Shown here piece after piece: positions 1-7,394 of a stretch of 18,975 nt of DNA (position 1 is its first letter; each line of letters begins with the position of its first letter). The notes beneath the pieces were generated by a model. That model saw only the letters and a list, made by a program, of their open reading frames with translations. It ran no database searches and had not been told where the DNA came from. A program made the translations under genes and the position numbers. Source of the DNA: Eubacteriales bacterium (lineage in GTDB: Bacteria; Bacillota; Clostridia; JANYKE01); assembly GCA_025361685.1 (NCBI GenBank), contig JANYKE010000063.1, forward strand, positions 1 to 18,975. Direction: 5' to 3'.

Positions 1-8
1 TTGTATAG

Positions 9-14
9 TATAAT
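9..14 (+). promoter_or_regulatory. -10 box of promoter for the radical SAM operon
   Basis: A perfect TATAAT lies 36 bases before the first start codon, preceded by a second TATA-like word. Its -35 element would fall outside the window, so only half of the promoter is visible. Transcription would begin near base 21 and give a leader of about 30 bases containing the ribosome binding site GAAGAGGG (34-41). Confidence 0.5.
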
Positions 15-49
15 TCGGCTGTGGTTACATATAGAAGAGGGATGTTAAG

Positions 50-1615
50 ATGCAAAAGGTTTTGTTGGCCGCATTGAGTGCCAAGAATATTCATAAGACG
101 TTAGCGCCCTGGTGCCTGAAAGCGTATATTGATGTAAAAAATTATTATCCTGACTTTCTTGAGTATTCAGAAGAGGGATACAGTATTAGTGTGTTTGAAA
201 GCAGTATTAATGACAAGATTGAAAATATTGTTGCGGAGATATGCGCAGCGCAGCCGGATGTCGTCGGATTTTCATGTTACATTTGGAATATTACTATGGT
301 AAGGGAAATTGTGGCGAACCTTCGCATACTTCTGCCTGAGTGTAAAATTTATTTTGGCGGACCCGAGCCGCTTGATAACAATTCGATTGCAGAAAACAAT
401 ATAAAACTTTCGGATTGTCCTTCACCATACACTGATGAATTTTTTGCATCGTTTGCAATAGGTAAAATGGGATTGATTGCAAATCAATTGATATATTACG
501 AGAGCTCACGCGGATGTCCGTATTCATGTTCGTTTTGTTTGTCATCAGTTAAAGATGGTGTGGAGTACTTGCCACTTGAGCGCGTGAAGTCAGAAATAAA
601 TATTTTACTTTCACATGGAGCTCGGTGCATTAAATTTGTTGACCGGACATTTAATTCAAATCGGAGGCGCGCTATTGAGATTTTCAAATTCATTTTTGGG
701 TTGGATACCGATTGCACGTTTCATTTTGAGGTCGCGGCTGATTTATTTGATGATGAGCAATTGGAAATAATATCTAAAATGCCGGTAGGACGCGTACAGT
801 TTGAAGTAGGAATTCAATCGGTGAACCTGAAAACAATTTTAACAGTTTGCAGGGAAACGCACACTAACAGGGCGCTCAACAACATTAGCAAGATGAGCTC
901 ATTTGCCAATTGCCATATTCACGTTGATTTGATTGCGGGACTTCCATTTGATAGCATGTCGACATTTGCCGAAGCAATAAATCGCTGCCTTGCTGCAAAA
1001 CCGCATATGCTGCAGATTGGATTTTTAAAAATGCTCAAGGGTTCTGCCATGAGAGAATATGCAGATGCATTTGATGAATATAAATATTCCGAGCTCCCGC
1101 CATATGAAGTTTTAGAAAGCAATTCAATGTCAGCAGATGATTTTTGCACACTGAAAAGAATCGAAGAGGTTGTTGATAAATATTACAACACCGGAATGGC
1201 TTCATACTCAATTGACTTTGCGTCAGAAAAATTGTTCTGCGACGCATACAAATTTTTCAAAGAATTTTCAGAATATTATTGTGAAAAGGTCAGTGACAAA
1301 TCTTCAATGAAACTATCATACACTTTGTTAAGAGATTTTCTTACAGCAAAATTTTCTGAAGAAAAAAATCAGATTGAGCACAACATTAAGCTGGATTGTT
1401 TGCTTCATGATCCGAAGGGAATGCTGCCGGCCGGAATAGAAAGTTTTCGCGACAAAGGTGCAGAAGCAGACATAAGAGCCAAGAGCGAATACAAGAATAT
1501 CCGCGTCGAGAAATTCGTTTTCGATAAGAGCAAAAGATTGTTTATTTACAATAATAAAAGTCTTGTCACTAACGCGTACGATATGATAATATTACGAACG
1601 GGAGGTGTGGCATGA
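50..1615 (+). CDS. B12-binding domain / radical SAM protein, DUF4080-type, with shortened linker
   Basis: The protein (521 aa) has the layout of the cobalamin-binding radical SAM family with a C-terminal DUF4080 region; the reaction and substrate of that subfamily are not known to me. Residues 1-107 form the Rossmann-like B12-binding half, including the APWCLKAY and GFSCYIWN blocks and the GGPE turn at 103-106. The iron-sulfur cluster motif CxxxCxxC is C156, C160 and C163 in the context SSRGCPYSCSFC. The KFVDRTFN and HVDLIAGLP blocks typical of this subfamily follow, then PPYEVL and the DUF4080 tail. What is odd is that GGPE runs almost directly into the PSPY block (near 121-124). The usual stretch with the GEGE motif, about 50 residues, is absent although the frame is kept. 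The start is supported by GAAGAGGG at 34-41. The stop overlaps the next start by four bases (ATGA), so the next gene was translationally coupled. It may be functional or already damaged. Confidence 0.85.
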   Translation: MQKVLLAALSAKNIHKTLAPWCLKAYIDVKNYYPDFLEYSEEGYSISVFESSINDKIENIVAEICAAQPDVVGFSCYIWNITMVREIVANLRILLPECKIYFGGPEPLDNNSIAENNIKLSDCPSPYTDEFFASFAIGKMGLIANQLIYYESSRGCPYSCSFCLSSVKDGVEYLPLERVKSEINILLSHGARCIKFVDRTFNSNRRRAIEIFKFIFGLDTDCTFHFEVAADLFDDEQLEIISKMPVGRVQFEVGIQSVNLKTILTVCRETHTNRALNNISKMSSFANCHIHVDLIAGLPFDSMSTFAEAINRCLAAKPHMLQIGFLKMLKGSAMREYADAFDEYKYSELPPYEVLESNSMSADDFCTLKRIEEVVDKYYNTGMASYSIDFASEKLFCDAYKFFKEFSEYYCEKVSDKSSMKLSYTLLRDFLTAKFSEEKNQIEHNIKLDCLLHDPKGMLPAGIESFRDKGAEADIRAKSEYKNIRVEKFVFDKSKRLFIYNNKSLVTNAYDMIILRTGGVA

Positions 1616-2020
1616 CTACAAGAGAGTACATCAAATATACAACTAAGTGGGGCGCAACATTCAGGAAATTTCGACACATTTCATCGACACCCGAATGCCT
1701 GAGTTATACAATTACAACACCTGACAAATGGCGCGAGGCTAAGAAACGCATAACGCCTTCCGCAGGTAGGATTGACTGGCGCACGCTTGATACAATGTAT
1801 AAGGAAGCGAAGCTTACCGGTGACGGACTTGAAGCGGGTATATGGTTTGGATTCGATACCACTCATTCATATATAGTTGGCACAGAAACATTTTTTATGG
1901 CAATTAATGAAGGAGGAAGGCGGTTACATTTTTGCACCGGACCACACGTTGCCGCCACATGTGAGTCTTGAGACATTTACCGAGGCAATAAAATATGCTA
2001 AAGAATTGGGGAAATACTAG
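1612..2020 (+). pseudogene. Remnant of a uroporphyrinogen decarboxylase-like (URO-D/methyltransferase) gene
   Basis: An open frame of 119 codons (1612-1971) begins MTTRE, the usual N-terminus of URO-D-like proteins. It jumps at once to YTTKWG, a block normally some 60 residues further in. It then follows the family well through STPECLSYTI, REAKKRITP, RIDW, GIWFGFDTTHS and VGTETFFMAI. After that, homology in this frame ends and about 180 residues of the TIM barrel are missing. The family's C-terminal end is recognisable in a different frame at 1919-2020: it begins GGYIFAPDHTLPPHVS and ends in KYAKELGKY with a stop at 2018-2020, two bases before the next gene's ATG. Intact members of this family are usually about 340-380 aa. 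The barrel cannot form from these pieces, so I call a pseudogene with an N-terminal deletion, a large internal deletion and a frame break near 1897-1919. Intact homologues are corrinoid-linked methyltransferase-like or decarboxylase proteins, and a B12/radical SAM neighbour fits that. Confidence 0.8.
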
Positions 2021-2022
2021 TT

Positions 2023-2949
2023 ATGGGTAAGATTACTTGTGAAGTAAAAGAATATGGCGGTTGGCCAAATTGCATTTTCTTGTCAAATGAAATTGTTGAA
2101 CTTGTCATCACTACCGATGTTGGTCCGCGCATAATAAGTTTTGGATTCGTCGGCGAACAGAATATGTTTGCAGATTTTAAAGAGCAGATTGGCACGTCCG
2201 GCGGAGAAGAATGGAAAATGTTTGGCGGACACAGACTATGGCTTAGTCCCGAGACTAAAGAAATAACATATGAGCCTGACAATCACCCAATTGAATCTTG
2301 GAAGCAAACCGATAGGGGAGTTGTAATAGTCCGGCAGACCGAGAAGAATACGGGAGTTCAAAAGGTGATAGAGATTACTTTAGCAGAAGATGGCGCAAGC
2401 GTAATAATTAATCACAGTATTACGAACAAAAGTATGCTGCCAATTGAGTTTGCGGTGTGGGCGCTTACTGCAATGACACCGGGCGGAATCGAAATCATAC
2501 CGGAGAATACTAAGAAAACAGGTTTTCTTGCAAATAGGACGATGTCTCTTTGGGATTACACAAAGCTAGGAGACAGCCGTGTCACTTGGGGCACAAAATA
2601 CATAAGCATCGAATGTGATCCAAACACAACGGAAGAAACACCATTTAAAATAGGAATCCCGAATGAGCATGGCTGGGCCGCATATATTCTCAACAACAAT
2701 ATGTTTGTTAAGCAATACAAACATTCCTCAGATTCCGAAAGTGAATACAAAATAGGGTATCCTGATTTTGGATGCTCGTATGAAACATATTGCTGCAAGG
2801 ACTTCATCGAGATGGAGTCACTCGGGCAGTTGCAGATAATTGAGCCGGGAGAAAAGGCTTCTCACGACGAAGTCTGGTCTCTTTATATGGGAGTTGCTCT
2901 TCCCGAAAATGAGGATGACATTGATAAGCTAACCTTTCTGTTTAATTAA
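2023..2949 (+). CDS. DUF4380-type protein, galactose-mutarotase-like fold
   Basis: This 308-aa soluble protein has no signal peptide. The N-terminal pattern YGGWPNCIFLSNEIVELVIT, then TTDVGPRIISFGF and FGGHRLWLSPE, matches a family usually annotated as DUF4380. Those proteins resemble the beta-sandwich of aldose 1-epimerases (galactose mutarotase-like superfamily). The GGHRLW and PDN blocks and the late EPGEKASHDEVWSLY segment are the most conserved-looking parts and could line a sugar-binding groove. The enzyme's substrate is unknown. The ATG at 2023 follows the stop of the URO-D tail by two bases, with only a weak GGGGA-like site at 2008-2012, so it was probably translated by coupling to the now broken upstream gene. 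It looks full length, unlike its two upstream neighbours. Family name moderately sure, function not. Confidence 0.65.
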   Translation: MGKITCEVKEYGGWPNCIFLSNEIVELVITTDVGPRIISFGFVGEQNMFADFKEQIGTSGGEEWKMFGGHRLWLSPETKEITYEPDNHPIESWKQTDRGVVIVRQTEKNTGVQKVIEITLAEDGASVIINHSITNKSMLPIEFAVWALTAMTPGGIEIIPENTKKTGFLANRTMSLWDYTKLGDSRVTWGTKYISIECDPNTTEETPFKIGIPNEHGWAAYILNNNMFVKQYKHSSDSESEYKIGYPDFGCSYETYCCKDFIEMESLGQLQIIEPGEKASHDEVWSLYMGVALPENEDDIDKLTFLFN

Positions 2950-2952
2950 GTA

Positions 2953-2981
2953 TTGCATAAATGATCAAATTGAATTAAAAT
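2953..2981 (+). promoter_or_regulatory. Sigma-A-type promoter for the GT-C gene cluster
   Basis: TTGCAT (2953-2958) and TAAAAT (2976-2981) are separated by exactly 17 bases, close to consensus. The candidate upstream start codon ATG at 2980 sits inside this -10 box. That is one reason to place the real start of the next gene at 3022, behind GGAGG (3011-3015). Confidence 0.55.
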
Positions 2982-3021
2982 GGGTTTATTGTTTTCATAT
3001 ACTTCTATTTGGAGGTCGCCT

Positions 3022-4821
3022 ATGAGAAAGAAGTTTACTGTTGCATCATCAATTCTATTATCGTTGTTTGTTATCATTCCCAACTCAGTATTGGCTGCTG
3101 ACTTTGCTGATGGTAATGTAGTCAGCCCGCCTGCTGCACAGTCTGCCACAGTTATAACTTTAATTTTCTTGGCATTTATGGCGGTACTAATATTTTTCGG
3201 ATTATATTATAAGAAGGTTAAAATCGGCAAGATTGCAGAAATTGTAATATTGGTTTTGCTTGCCATTTTGGCATTAAATATAAAAATGGTTATAGGCTAT
3301 AATATGGCAGCTTATGGGCCGGACATGGGTACCTATTTGAGTTGGGCAAACCTCGCTGCTACCGATCTTAGAGGTTTCTACTCTAATATGTCCTATTCTG
3401 TCGGAGGCGGTGCTCCATATCCTCCAACGTTTATTTACGTCCTCGGCATATTTGGAGGACTCATCAAGTTATTTAATGCCAGCGGTCATGGAGCTGAACT
3501 GCTTATAAAGATGCCATCCATTCTTGCAGATATCGGGTTTGCATTTTTGATTTACTTTGCGTTTAAAAAGAAGTTTACGGCACAAGGAAGACTTGCACTA
3601 TTTGCTTTAGTAGTTTTTAATCCTGTACTAATAGCATGCTCATCAATATGGGGACAATCTGATTCGGTTTTTGTTTTGTTCCTTGCAGCATTTGTAATTT
3701 TGTTAGCTAAGAAAAAATTATATCCGGCAACCTTTATTATGGCACTGACAATATTGATGAAACCGCAGGCGATATTTATTCTTCCTGTTTTGTTCCTTGA
3801 ATTAGTGAGAAGAAAGAGTATAAAGCAGACGTTGATTTCAGGTGCTGTAGGAATCGGAACATTTTTCTTGTTTGCTGCACCGTTCCAATATCCTGCTCAA
3901 AGCGCAGCCATGCCTTTTGGTGGAACACCCTTATGGATCATAAGTTTGTATACGAGTGCTGCCGAACAGATAAAAGATGCTTCGGTTAATGCAATGAATT
4001 TTTTTGGGTTTTTGGGACAAAATTGGGTTGCTTCAAACACTGTGATTATTCAACTGTTTGGTGTAAAAATCGACTATGATTTTTTAGGTTACCTGTTAAT
4101 GGGTATATTATTCGTGGCAGCTTTCGCAATTTATCTTATCGGTACAATGCGGAAAAAGGTTGCAGGGTTTATTGATGATCAAACAACAAAAGAAGGCAAC
4201 AAGGCCAATTTTATTGTCTTGTCGTCAATGTTTTTTGCTCCGGTTTTAATGAATGCCGGAATGTTTACCTTCGGTCCAAGAATGCATGAAAGATATATGA
4301 TACCCGCTGCGCTGCTTATTTTCATGGTATATGCATACACCAAGGATTTCAGAGTGCTGGTTACAGCGGTTGTATTTTCTCTTACAAACTTCGTTAACGT
4401 GTTTTATCTAATGCTCCTTGTCTATGATAATTTTCCATTTCTTTTAGTTGGACTGCCTTTGCTATACATTATCTCAGCACTCAATTCACTTTTCACACTC
4501 TACATTTTCTATATTGCATTTGATATAATTATCAGAGGGCATGTGGTTGGCGACAAGTTTGTTCTGGCTGATAAAGCAAATGATAAAGCAAATGATAAAG
4601 CAAATGATAAAGCGAATGATAATTTGTTTGAGAGGATCGAAAAACTTAATAGGCTTAAACTTCAAGAGAAAAAAAAGCTGGCAAGTATTGAGGCGGGAAT
4701 GGCCGGAAAAATGCAGAGTAGTGCAGCTTCACCGAAATCCGTTCAGCATGTAAAGAGGCAGAATAATATTCTTCAAAAAAGGGATAGACAACCTGAAGAT
4801 GATGATGATGGAATGATTTAA
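3022..4821 (+). CDS. Polytopic GT-C glycosyltransferase (GT87/mannosyltransferase-like) with signal peptide and DKAN repeat
   Basis: This is a 599-aa membrane protein. Residues 1-26 (MRKKFTVASS... to SVLAA) look like a cleavable signal peptide, unusual for a multi-pass enzyme. About ten or more hydrophobic segments follow. GT-C-like features are an acidic loop after an early membrane segment (YGPDMGTYLSW, D101), a PYPPTFIY block, SSIWGQSDS (W210-D214) and LMKPQ (K247-Q249). These resemble lipid-phosphate-sugar-dependent mannosyl- or glucosyltransferases of the GT87/DUF2029 type. The last 85 residues are hydrophilic and probably cytoplasmic. They hold four DKAN repeats (517-532), a lysine/arginine-rich helix that could be a coiled coil, and a final DDDD. 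The start at 3022 is chosen because GGAGG lies seven bases upstream and because a start at 2980 would put extra residues before a good signal peptide and lie inside the promoter. Acceptor and donor are not identifiable from sequence alone. Confidence 0.75.
   Translation: MRKKFTVASSILLSLFVIIPNSVLAADFADGNVVSPPAAQSATVITLIFLAFMAVLIFFGLYYKKVKIGKIAEIVILVLLAILALNIKMVIGYNMAAYGPDMGTYLSWANLAATDLRGFYSNMSYSVGGGAPYPPTFIYVLGIFGGLIKLFNASGHGAELLIKMPSILADIGFAFLIYFAFKKKFTAQGRLALFALVVFNPVLIACSSIWGQSDSVFVLFLAAFVILLAKKKLYPATFIMALTILMKPQAIFILPVLFLELVRRKSIKQTLISGAVGIGTFFLFAAPFQYPAQSAAMPFGGTPLWIISLYTSAAEQIKDASVNAMNFFGFLGQNWVASNTVIIQLFGVKIDYDFLGYLLMGILFVAAFAIYLIGTMRKKVAGFIDDQTTKEGNKANFIVLSSMFFAPVLMNAGMFTFGPRMHERYMIPAALLIFMVYAYTKDFRVLVTAVVFSLTNFVNVFYLMLLVYDNFPFLLVGLPLLYIISALNSLFTLYIFYIAFDIIIRGHVVGDKFVLADKANDKANDKANDKANDNLFERIEKLNRLKLQEKKKLASIEAGMAGKMQSSAASPKSVQHVKRQNNILQKRDRQPEDDDDGMI
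4570..4620 (+). repeat. 12-bp in-frame tandem repeat encoding DKAN
   Basis: Four copies of GATAAAGCAAAT stand head to tail (4570-4617), followed by a partial GAT. The fourth copy carries one A-to-G change. The unit length is a multiple of three, so copy-number change would lengthen or shorten the hydrophilic tail of the glycosyltransferase without breaking the frame. Confidence 0.9.
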
Positions 4822-4849
4822 CAGAATTCAACGATAATGGAGGATTAGT

Positions 4850-6343
4850 ATGAAAGATTGGTTAGTTTATTTTTCGTTTTTTGTGTTTACATTGACAATT
4901 ATTTTTCTTGTTATTCGATTTTTTGTTGACACTAAAATTACAGCGTTGATTGATTCTGTTTTTAGACGCAAAAGCATTGAGAAGGCCAAAGAGATTGAAG
5001 CAGCAAACGCTGAGACTGATGTCGATAATATTGATGTCGTCTCGCTTGTGCGAAAAGGCCCGTTTGAAACATTCACCGCATTTGTAACAAGATTTACCAA
5101 TATGTTTCGAAGCGGTTTTCAAAGATTTTGGGAGGCCTACCAAACGAAGGTGCCGCCAAATGTGCGCCTGCTAATAAACATTGCTTTGATTGTTTTGTTT
5201 TCGCGGATTATTATTCAGATATTTGCTTATATAGGGACTTTGTATGTACGTGGAGAGGCGCTATCATTTGAAGCATTGTGGAGAAGATGGGATGCACAGC
5301 ATTATCTGAGCTTAGCCGAAGCCAAAGAATGGTATATGTACATTGGAGGATCAGAGAAGACAGAGATATTTATAGTGTTTTATCCACTGTATCCTGCCCT
5401 TGTAAAAATTTTTGCACTCATAACCGGGGGCAATGCATTTTGGGCAGCAGAACTTGTTTCTACATTATGTTTAATTGGCTCAGCTTTTTTCCTGTACAAA
5501 CTAGTCTTAATAGATTATGGAAAGAAGCTGGCATTTAATTCTGTAAAGTATATGCTTATTTTTCCGGTTTCGTTTTTCTTCATGGCACCATTCACCGAGA
5601 GCCTATTTGTAATGTTATCAATTTTAACATTTTACTGCTTAAAAAAAGAAAGGTGGTTTCTGGCAGGAATTTTTGGCATGTTCGCGGGACTTACGAGATT
5701 CCACGGTATAATTTTAATTGTTCCGTTTATCATTGAATTTCTGATTAGCAAAGATATTTTTGCCAGATTATTTAGTAAAGAAAGAAAACAAGCAGTAAAG
5801 GATATTTTCACAAAGGGCATAAATGCTTTTTTGATTCCATGCGGTTATTTATTATATCTGTTACTCAATTATGTCGTGACCGGTGATGCATTTAAATATC
5901 TCTTTTGGCAGAAGACACATTGGTTTCAGGAGTTTTCCCTAACTTATCTATATGATCAAAACAATTTAAAACTTTTTCCGATCCCCAGCGGTATAAAGAC
6001 TGTTTCAGATAATATTTCAGGAATTACCGATTTAAAATTATTCGCAGCACTCTGGCTTCCCCAAATGATTATAATTACGGCTGCAATGCTGCTCATCTTG
6101 TATGCGATAAAAATCAAGTTTAAACTGCAGTATTTTTCGTACATGTCAATTTTTATTTTCGGTACAATATCTTTATCGTGGCTGTTGAGTTCGCCACGCT
6201 ATATTTTGGCAGCTTTTCCGATTTATATACTACTTGCATTACTTTCAAAGAATAAGAAAGTTGATCTGATAATAACAATAGCGAGCATTATGATGTTAAT
6301 GTACTGCACTGTCATGTTTGTAACCGGCGGGCAGTTCATGTAA
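4850..6343 (+). CDS. PIG-V-like polytopic mannosyltransferase (GT-C, GT76-like)
   Basis: This 497-aa membrane protein has an N-terminal anchor (residues 4-26), then a hydrophilic stretch of about 80 residues, then roughly nine to ten membrane segments. The core matches bacterial PIG-V-type mannosyltransferases: RRWDAQHYLSLA (W147, D148), FYPLYPALVKI, FPVSFFFMAPFTESLF (E250) and GLTRFHGI (R283). D148, in the first extracytoplasmic loop, is the likely catalytic or metal-binding acidic residue of the GT-C fold. Family members move a mannose from a polyprenyl-phosphate carrier to an acceptor; the acceptor here is unknown. The start follows GGAGG (4839-4843), 28 bases after the preceding gene's stop, so the two GT-C genes are almost certainly co-transcribed. 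The hydrophilic N-terminal linker is an extra relative to the core family. I am confident of the family and not of the sugar. Confidence 0.78.
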   Translation: MKDWLVYFSFFVFTLTIIFLVIRFFVDTKITALIDSVFRRKSIEKAKEIEAANAETDVDNIDVVSLVRKGPFETFTAFVTRFTNMFRSGFQRFWEAYQTKVPPNVRLLINIALIVLFSRIIIQIFAYIGTLYVRGEALSFEALWRRWDAQHYLSLAEAKEWYMYIGGSEKTEIFIVFYPLYPALVKIFALITGGNAFWAAELVSTLCLIGSAFFLYKLVLIDYGKKLAFNSVKYMLIFPVSFFFMAPFTESLFVMLSILTFYCLKKERWFLAGIFGMFAGLTRFHGIILIVPFIIEFLISKDIFARLFSKERKQAVKDIFTKGINAFLIPCGYLLYLLLNYVVTGDAFKYLFWQKTHWFQEFSLTYLYDQNNLKLFPIPSGIKTVSDNISGITDLKLFAALWLPQMIIITAAMLLILYAIKIKFKLQYFSYMSIFIFGTISLSWLLSSPRYILAAFPIYILLALLSKNKKVDLIITIASIMMLMYCTVMFVTGGQFM

Positions 6344-6369
6344 AAATCATCAATGTAAACACATTTATA

Positions 6370-6411
6370 TTGACTAATTATATTTACTAATATATATATA
6401 TAGTGTATACT
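6370..6411 (+). promoter_or_regulatory. Two overlapping sigma-A-type promoters for the lectin-like gene
   Basis: The first is TTGACT (6370-6375), a 17-base spacer, then TATATA (6393-6398). The second is TTTACT (6383-6388), a 17-base spacer, then TATACT (6406-6411). Both have optimal spacing and near-consensus boxes, offset by 13 bases, within a very AT-rich gap of 112 bases. They imply strong expression of the next gene separately from the two GT-C genes upstream. Confidence 0.6.
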
Positions 6412-6455
6412 TAAAAAAATCTTTATATTTTAACAATAAATTTGGAGGAAGAAAA

Positions 6456-7322
6456 ATGAAAAAAGTATTTGCATTTACATTAACCTTGTTGTTGGCTTTC
6501 ACTTTCGCGTTAGGCTTTGGGTCTGCTGCACTAGCTCAAGGAGAACTTCAGAATGCTTCGTTTGAAGAAGCAGGAGATAACGGACTTCCGGCAAACTGGG
6601 ACACGTATGATTGGAATCAAAGAACTCCCGCAGATGGCAAAGCTGCAACATTTACACTTTTAACCGATAGCGGTGCCAAAGATGGTAAAAGTTATATGAA
6701 GATTACTGCACCTGACCCGAATGATGCAAGACTACGTGGCCAAATGAAAGTTGAATCAAAAACAAAGTATAAGATTTCTGCTTGGGCAAAGACTGAAGGA
6801 GTTCCGGAAGATGCAAAATGCGGAGCCAATATTTCGCTTGATGGTAGTACCGTGACTTCACTGGATATTAAGGGCACTTCAACCGAGTGGAAAGAGCTGG
6901 TTTATTATTTTGATAGTGCAACCTTTGATAAAATTACTGTAACCCTTGGAATTGGTGGATATTTCAAGTCCAGCAAAGGAACAGTATATTTCGATGATGT
7001 TAAAGTTGAAAAGGTTACAGAAGTTCCTGCCGGAGCAGTTTTCTTTGTGGCAGGCAGCAATAACCCGGCTCCGGCTGCGTCAACAACATCGACAAACGGC
7101 AGCGGAATGAATCCTGTTGTTATTATTGTAATTGCAATTGTTGCATTAATTATCATAGGAGGCATCGTATACTTTTTTTATATGAAATCTAAAGCCGCAA
7201 TATTAAATGAAGAACCAAAAAATGAATTAAACGAAGAAGCTGATGAAGAACCAAGAGAAGACTTAGACGATAAAGTTGAAGAAGCTAAAGATGACGAAGA
7301 TGATGAAGACAGTATGCTTTAA
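6456..7322 (+). CDS. Secreted, membrane-anchored carbohydrate-binding-like (jelly-roll) protein with acidic cytoplasmic tail
   Basis: The 288-aa protein has a signal peptide (residues 1-27, cut after ALA). One beta-rich domain of about 165 residues resembles CBM4/9/22-type carbohydrate-binding jelly rolls. It begins LQNASFEE, has an NDAR block at 89-92 and VTLGIGGY at 162-169, and closes with YFDDVKVEKV. A short P/A/S/T-rich linker (PAPAASTTSTNGSG), a single membrane span (about 219-244) and a tail rich in E and D (about 250-288) follow. The same domain order, with the same NDAR and VTLGIGGY blocks 71-73 residues apart, forms the N-terminus of the next gene product, so the two are paralogues. 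No catalytic residues are visible. A role as a glycan-binding partner, substrate or regulator of the neighbouring glycosyltransferases is inference. The ATG follows GGAGGAAG (6443-6450). Confidence 0.75.
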   Translation: MKKVFAFTLTLLLAFTFALGFGSAALAQGELQNASFEEAGDNGLPANWDTYDWNQRTPADGKAATFTLLTDSGAKDGKSYMKITAPDPNDARLRGQMKVESKTKYKISAWAKTEGVPEDAKCGANISLDGSTVTSLDIKGTSTEWKELVYYFDSATFDKITVTLGIGGYFKSSKGTVYFDDVKVEKVTEVPAGAVFFVAGSNNPAPAASTTSTNGSGMNPVVIIVIAIVALIIIGGIVYFFYMKSKAAILNEEPKNELNEEADEEPREDLDDKVEEAKDDEDDEDSML

Positions 7323-7337
7323 CGATAATATAAAGAG

Positions 7338-7380
7338 GGAACACAGGAGTTTGTTCTCCTGTGTTCCTTATTTTGTTTGT
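7338..7380 (+). terminator. Rho-independent terminator or attenuator between the two lectin-domain genes
   Basis: A perfect 12-bp stem (GGAACACAGGAG at 7338-7349 with its complement at 7356-7367) closes a six-base loop. It is followed by an interrupted T-rich run (7368-7379). The ribosome binding site of the next gene begins at 7381, directly after it, and no promoter fits between. It therefore probably lets a fraction of transcripts through to the downstream glycosyltransferase. Confidence 0.85.
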
Positions 7381-7394
7381 AGGAGGAATATGCT

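Noticed and set aside
2980..3021. Upstream start for the GT87-like gene adding 14 residues
   Set aside because: The ATG at 2980 lies in the -10 box of a good promoter, has no ribosome binding site, and would put residues before a typical signal peptide; 3022 has GGAGG at the right distance.
4541..4753. 70-codon open frame over the DKAN repeat, read in another frame
   Set aside because: It consists largely of a MIKQ repeat that is the shifted reading of the DKAN tandem units, overlaps the glycosyltransferase gene entirely, and has no ribosome binding site.
6349..6366. Catabolite-repression (cre) site in front of the lectin-like gene
   Set aside because: ATGTAAACACATTTAT resembles the cre pattern but has CA for the central CG and lacks the C near the end, so the match is too weak.
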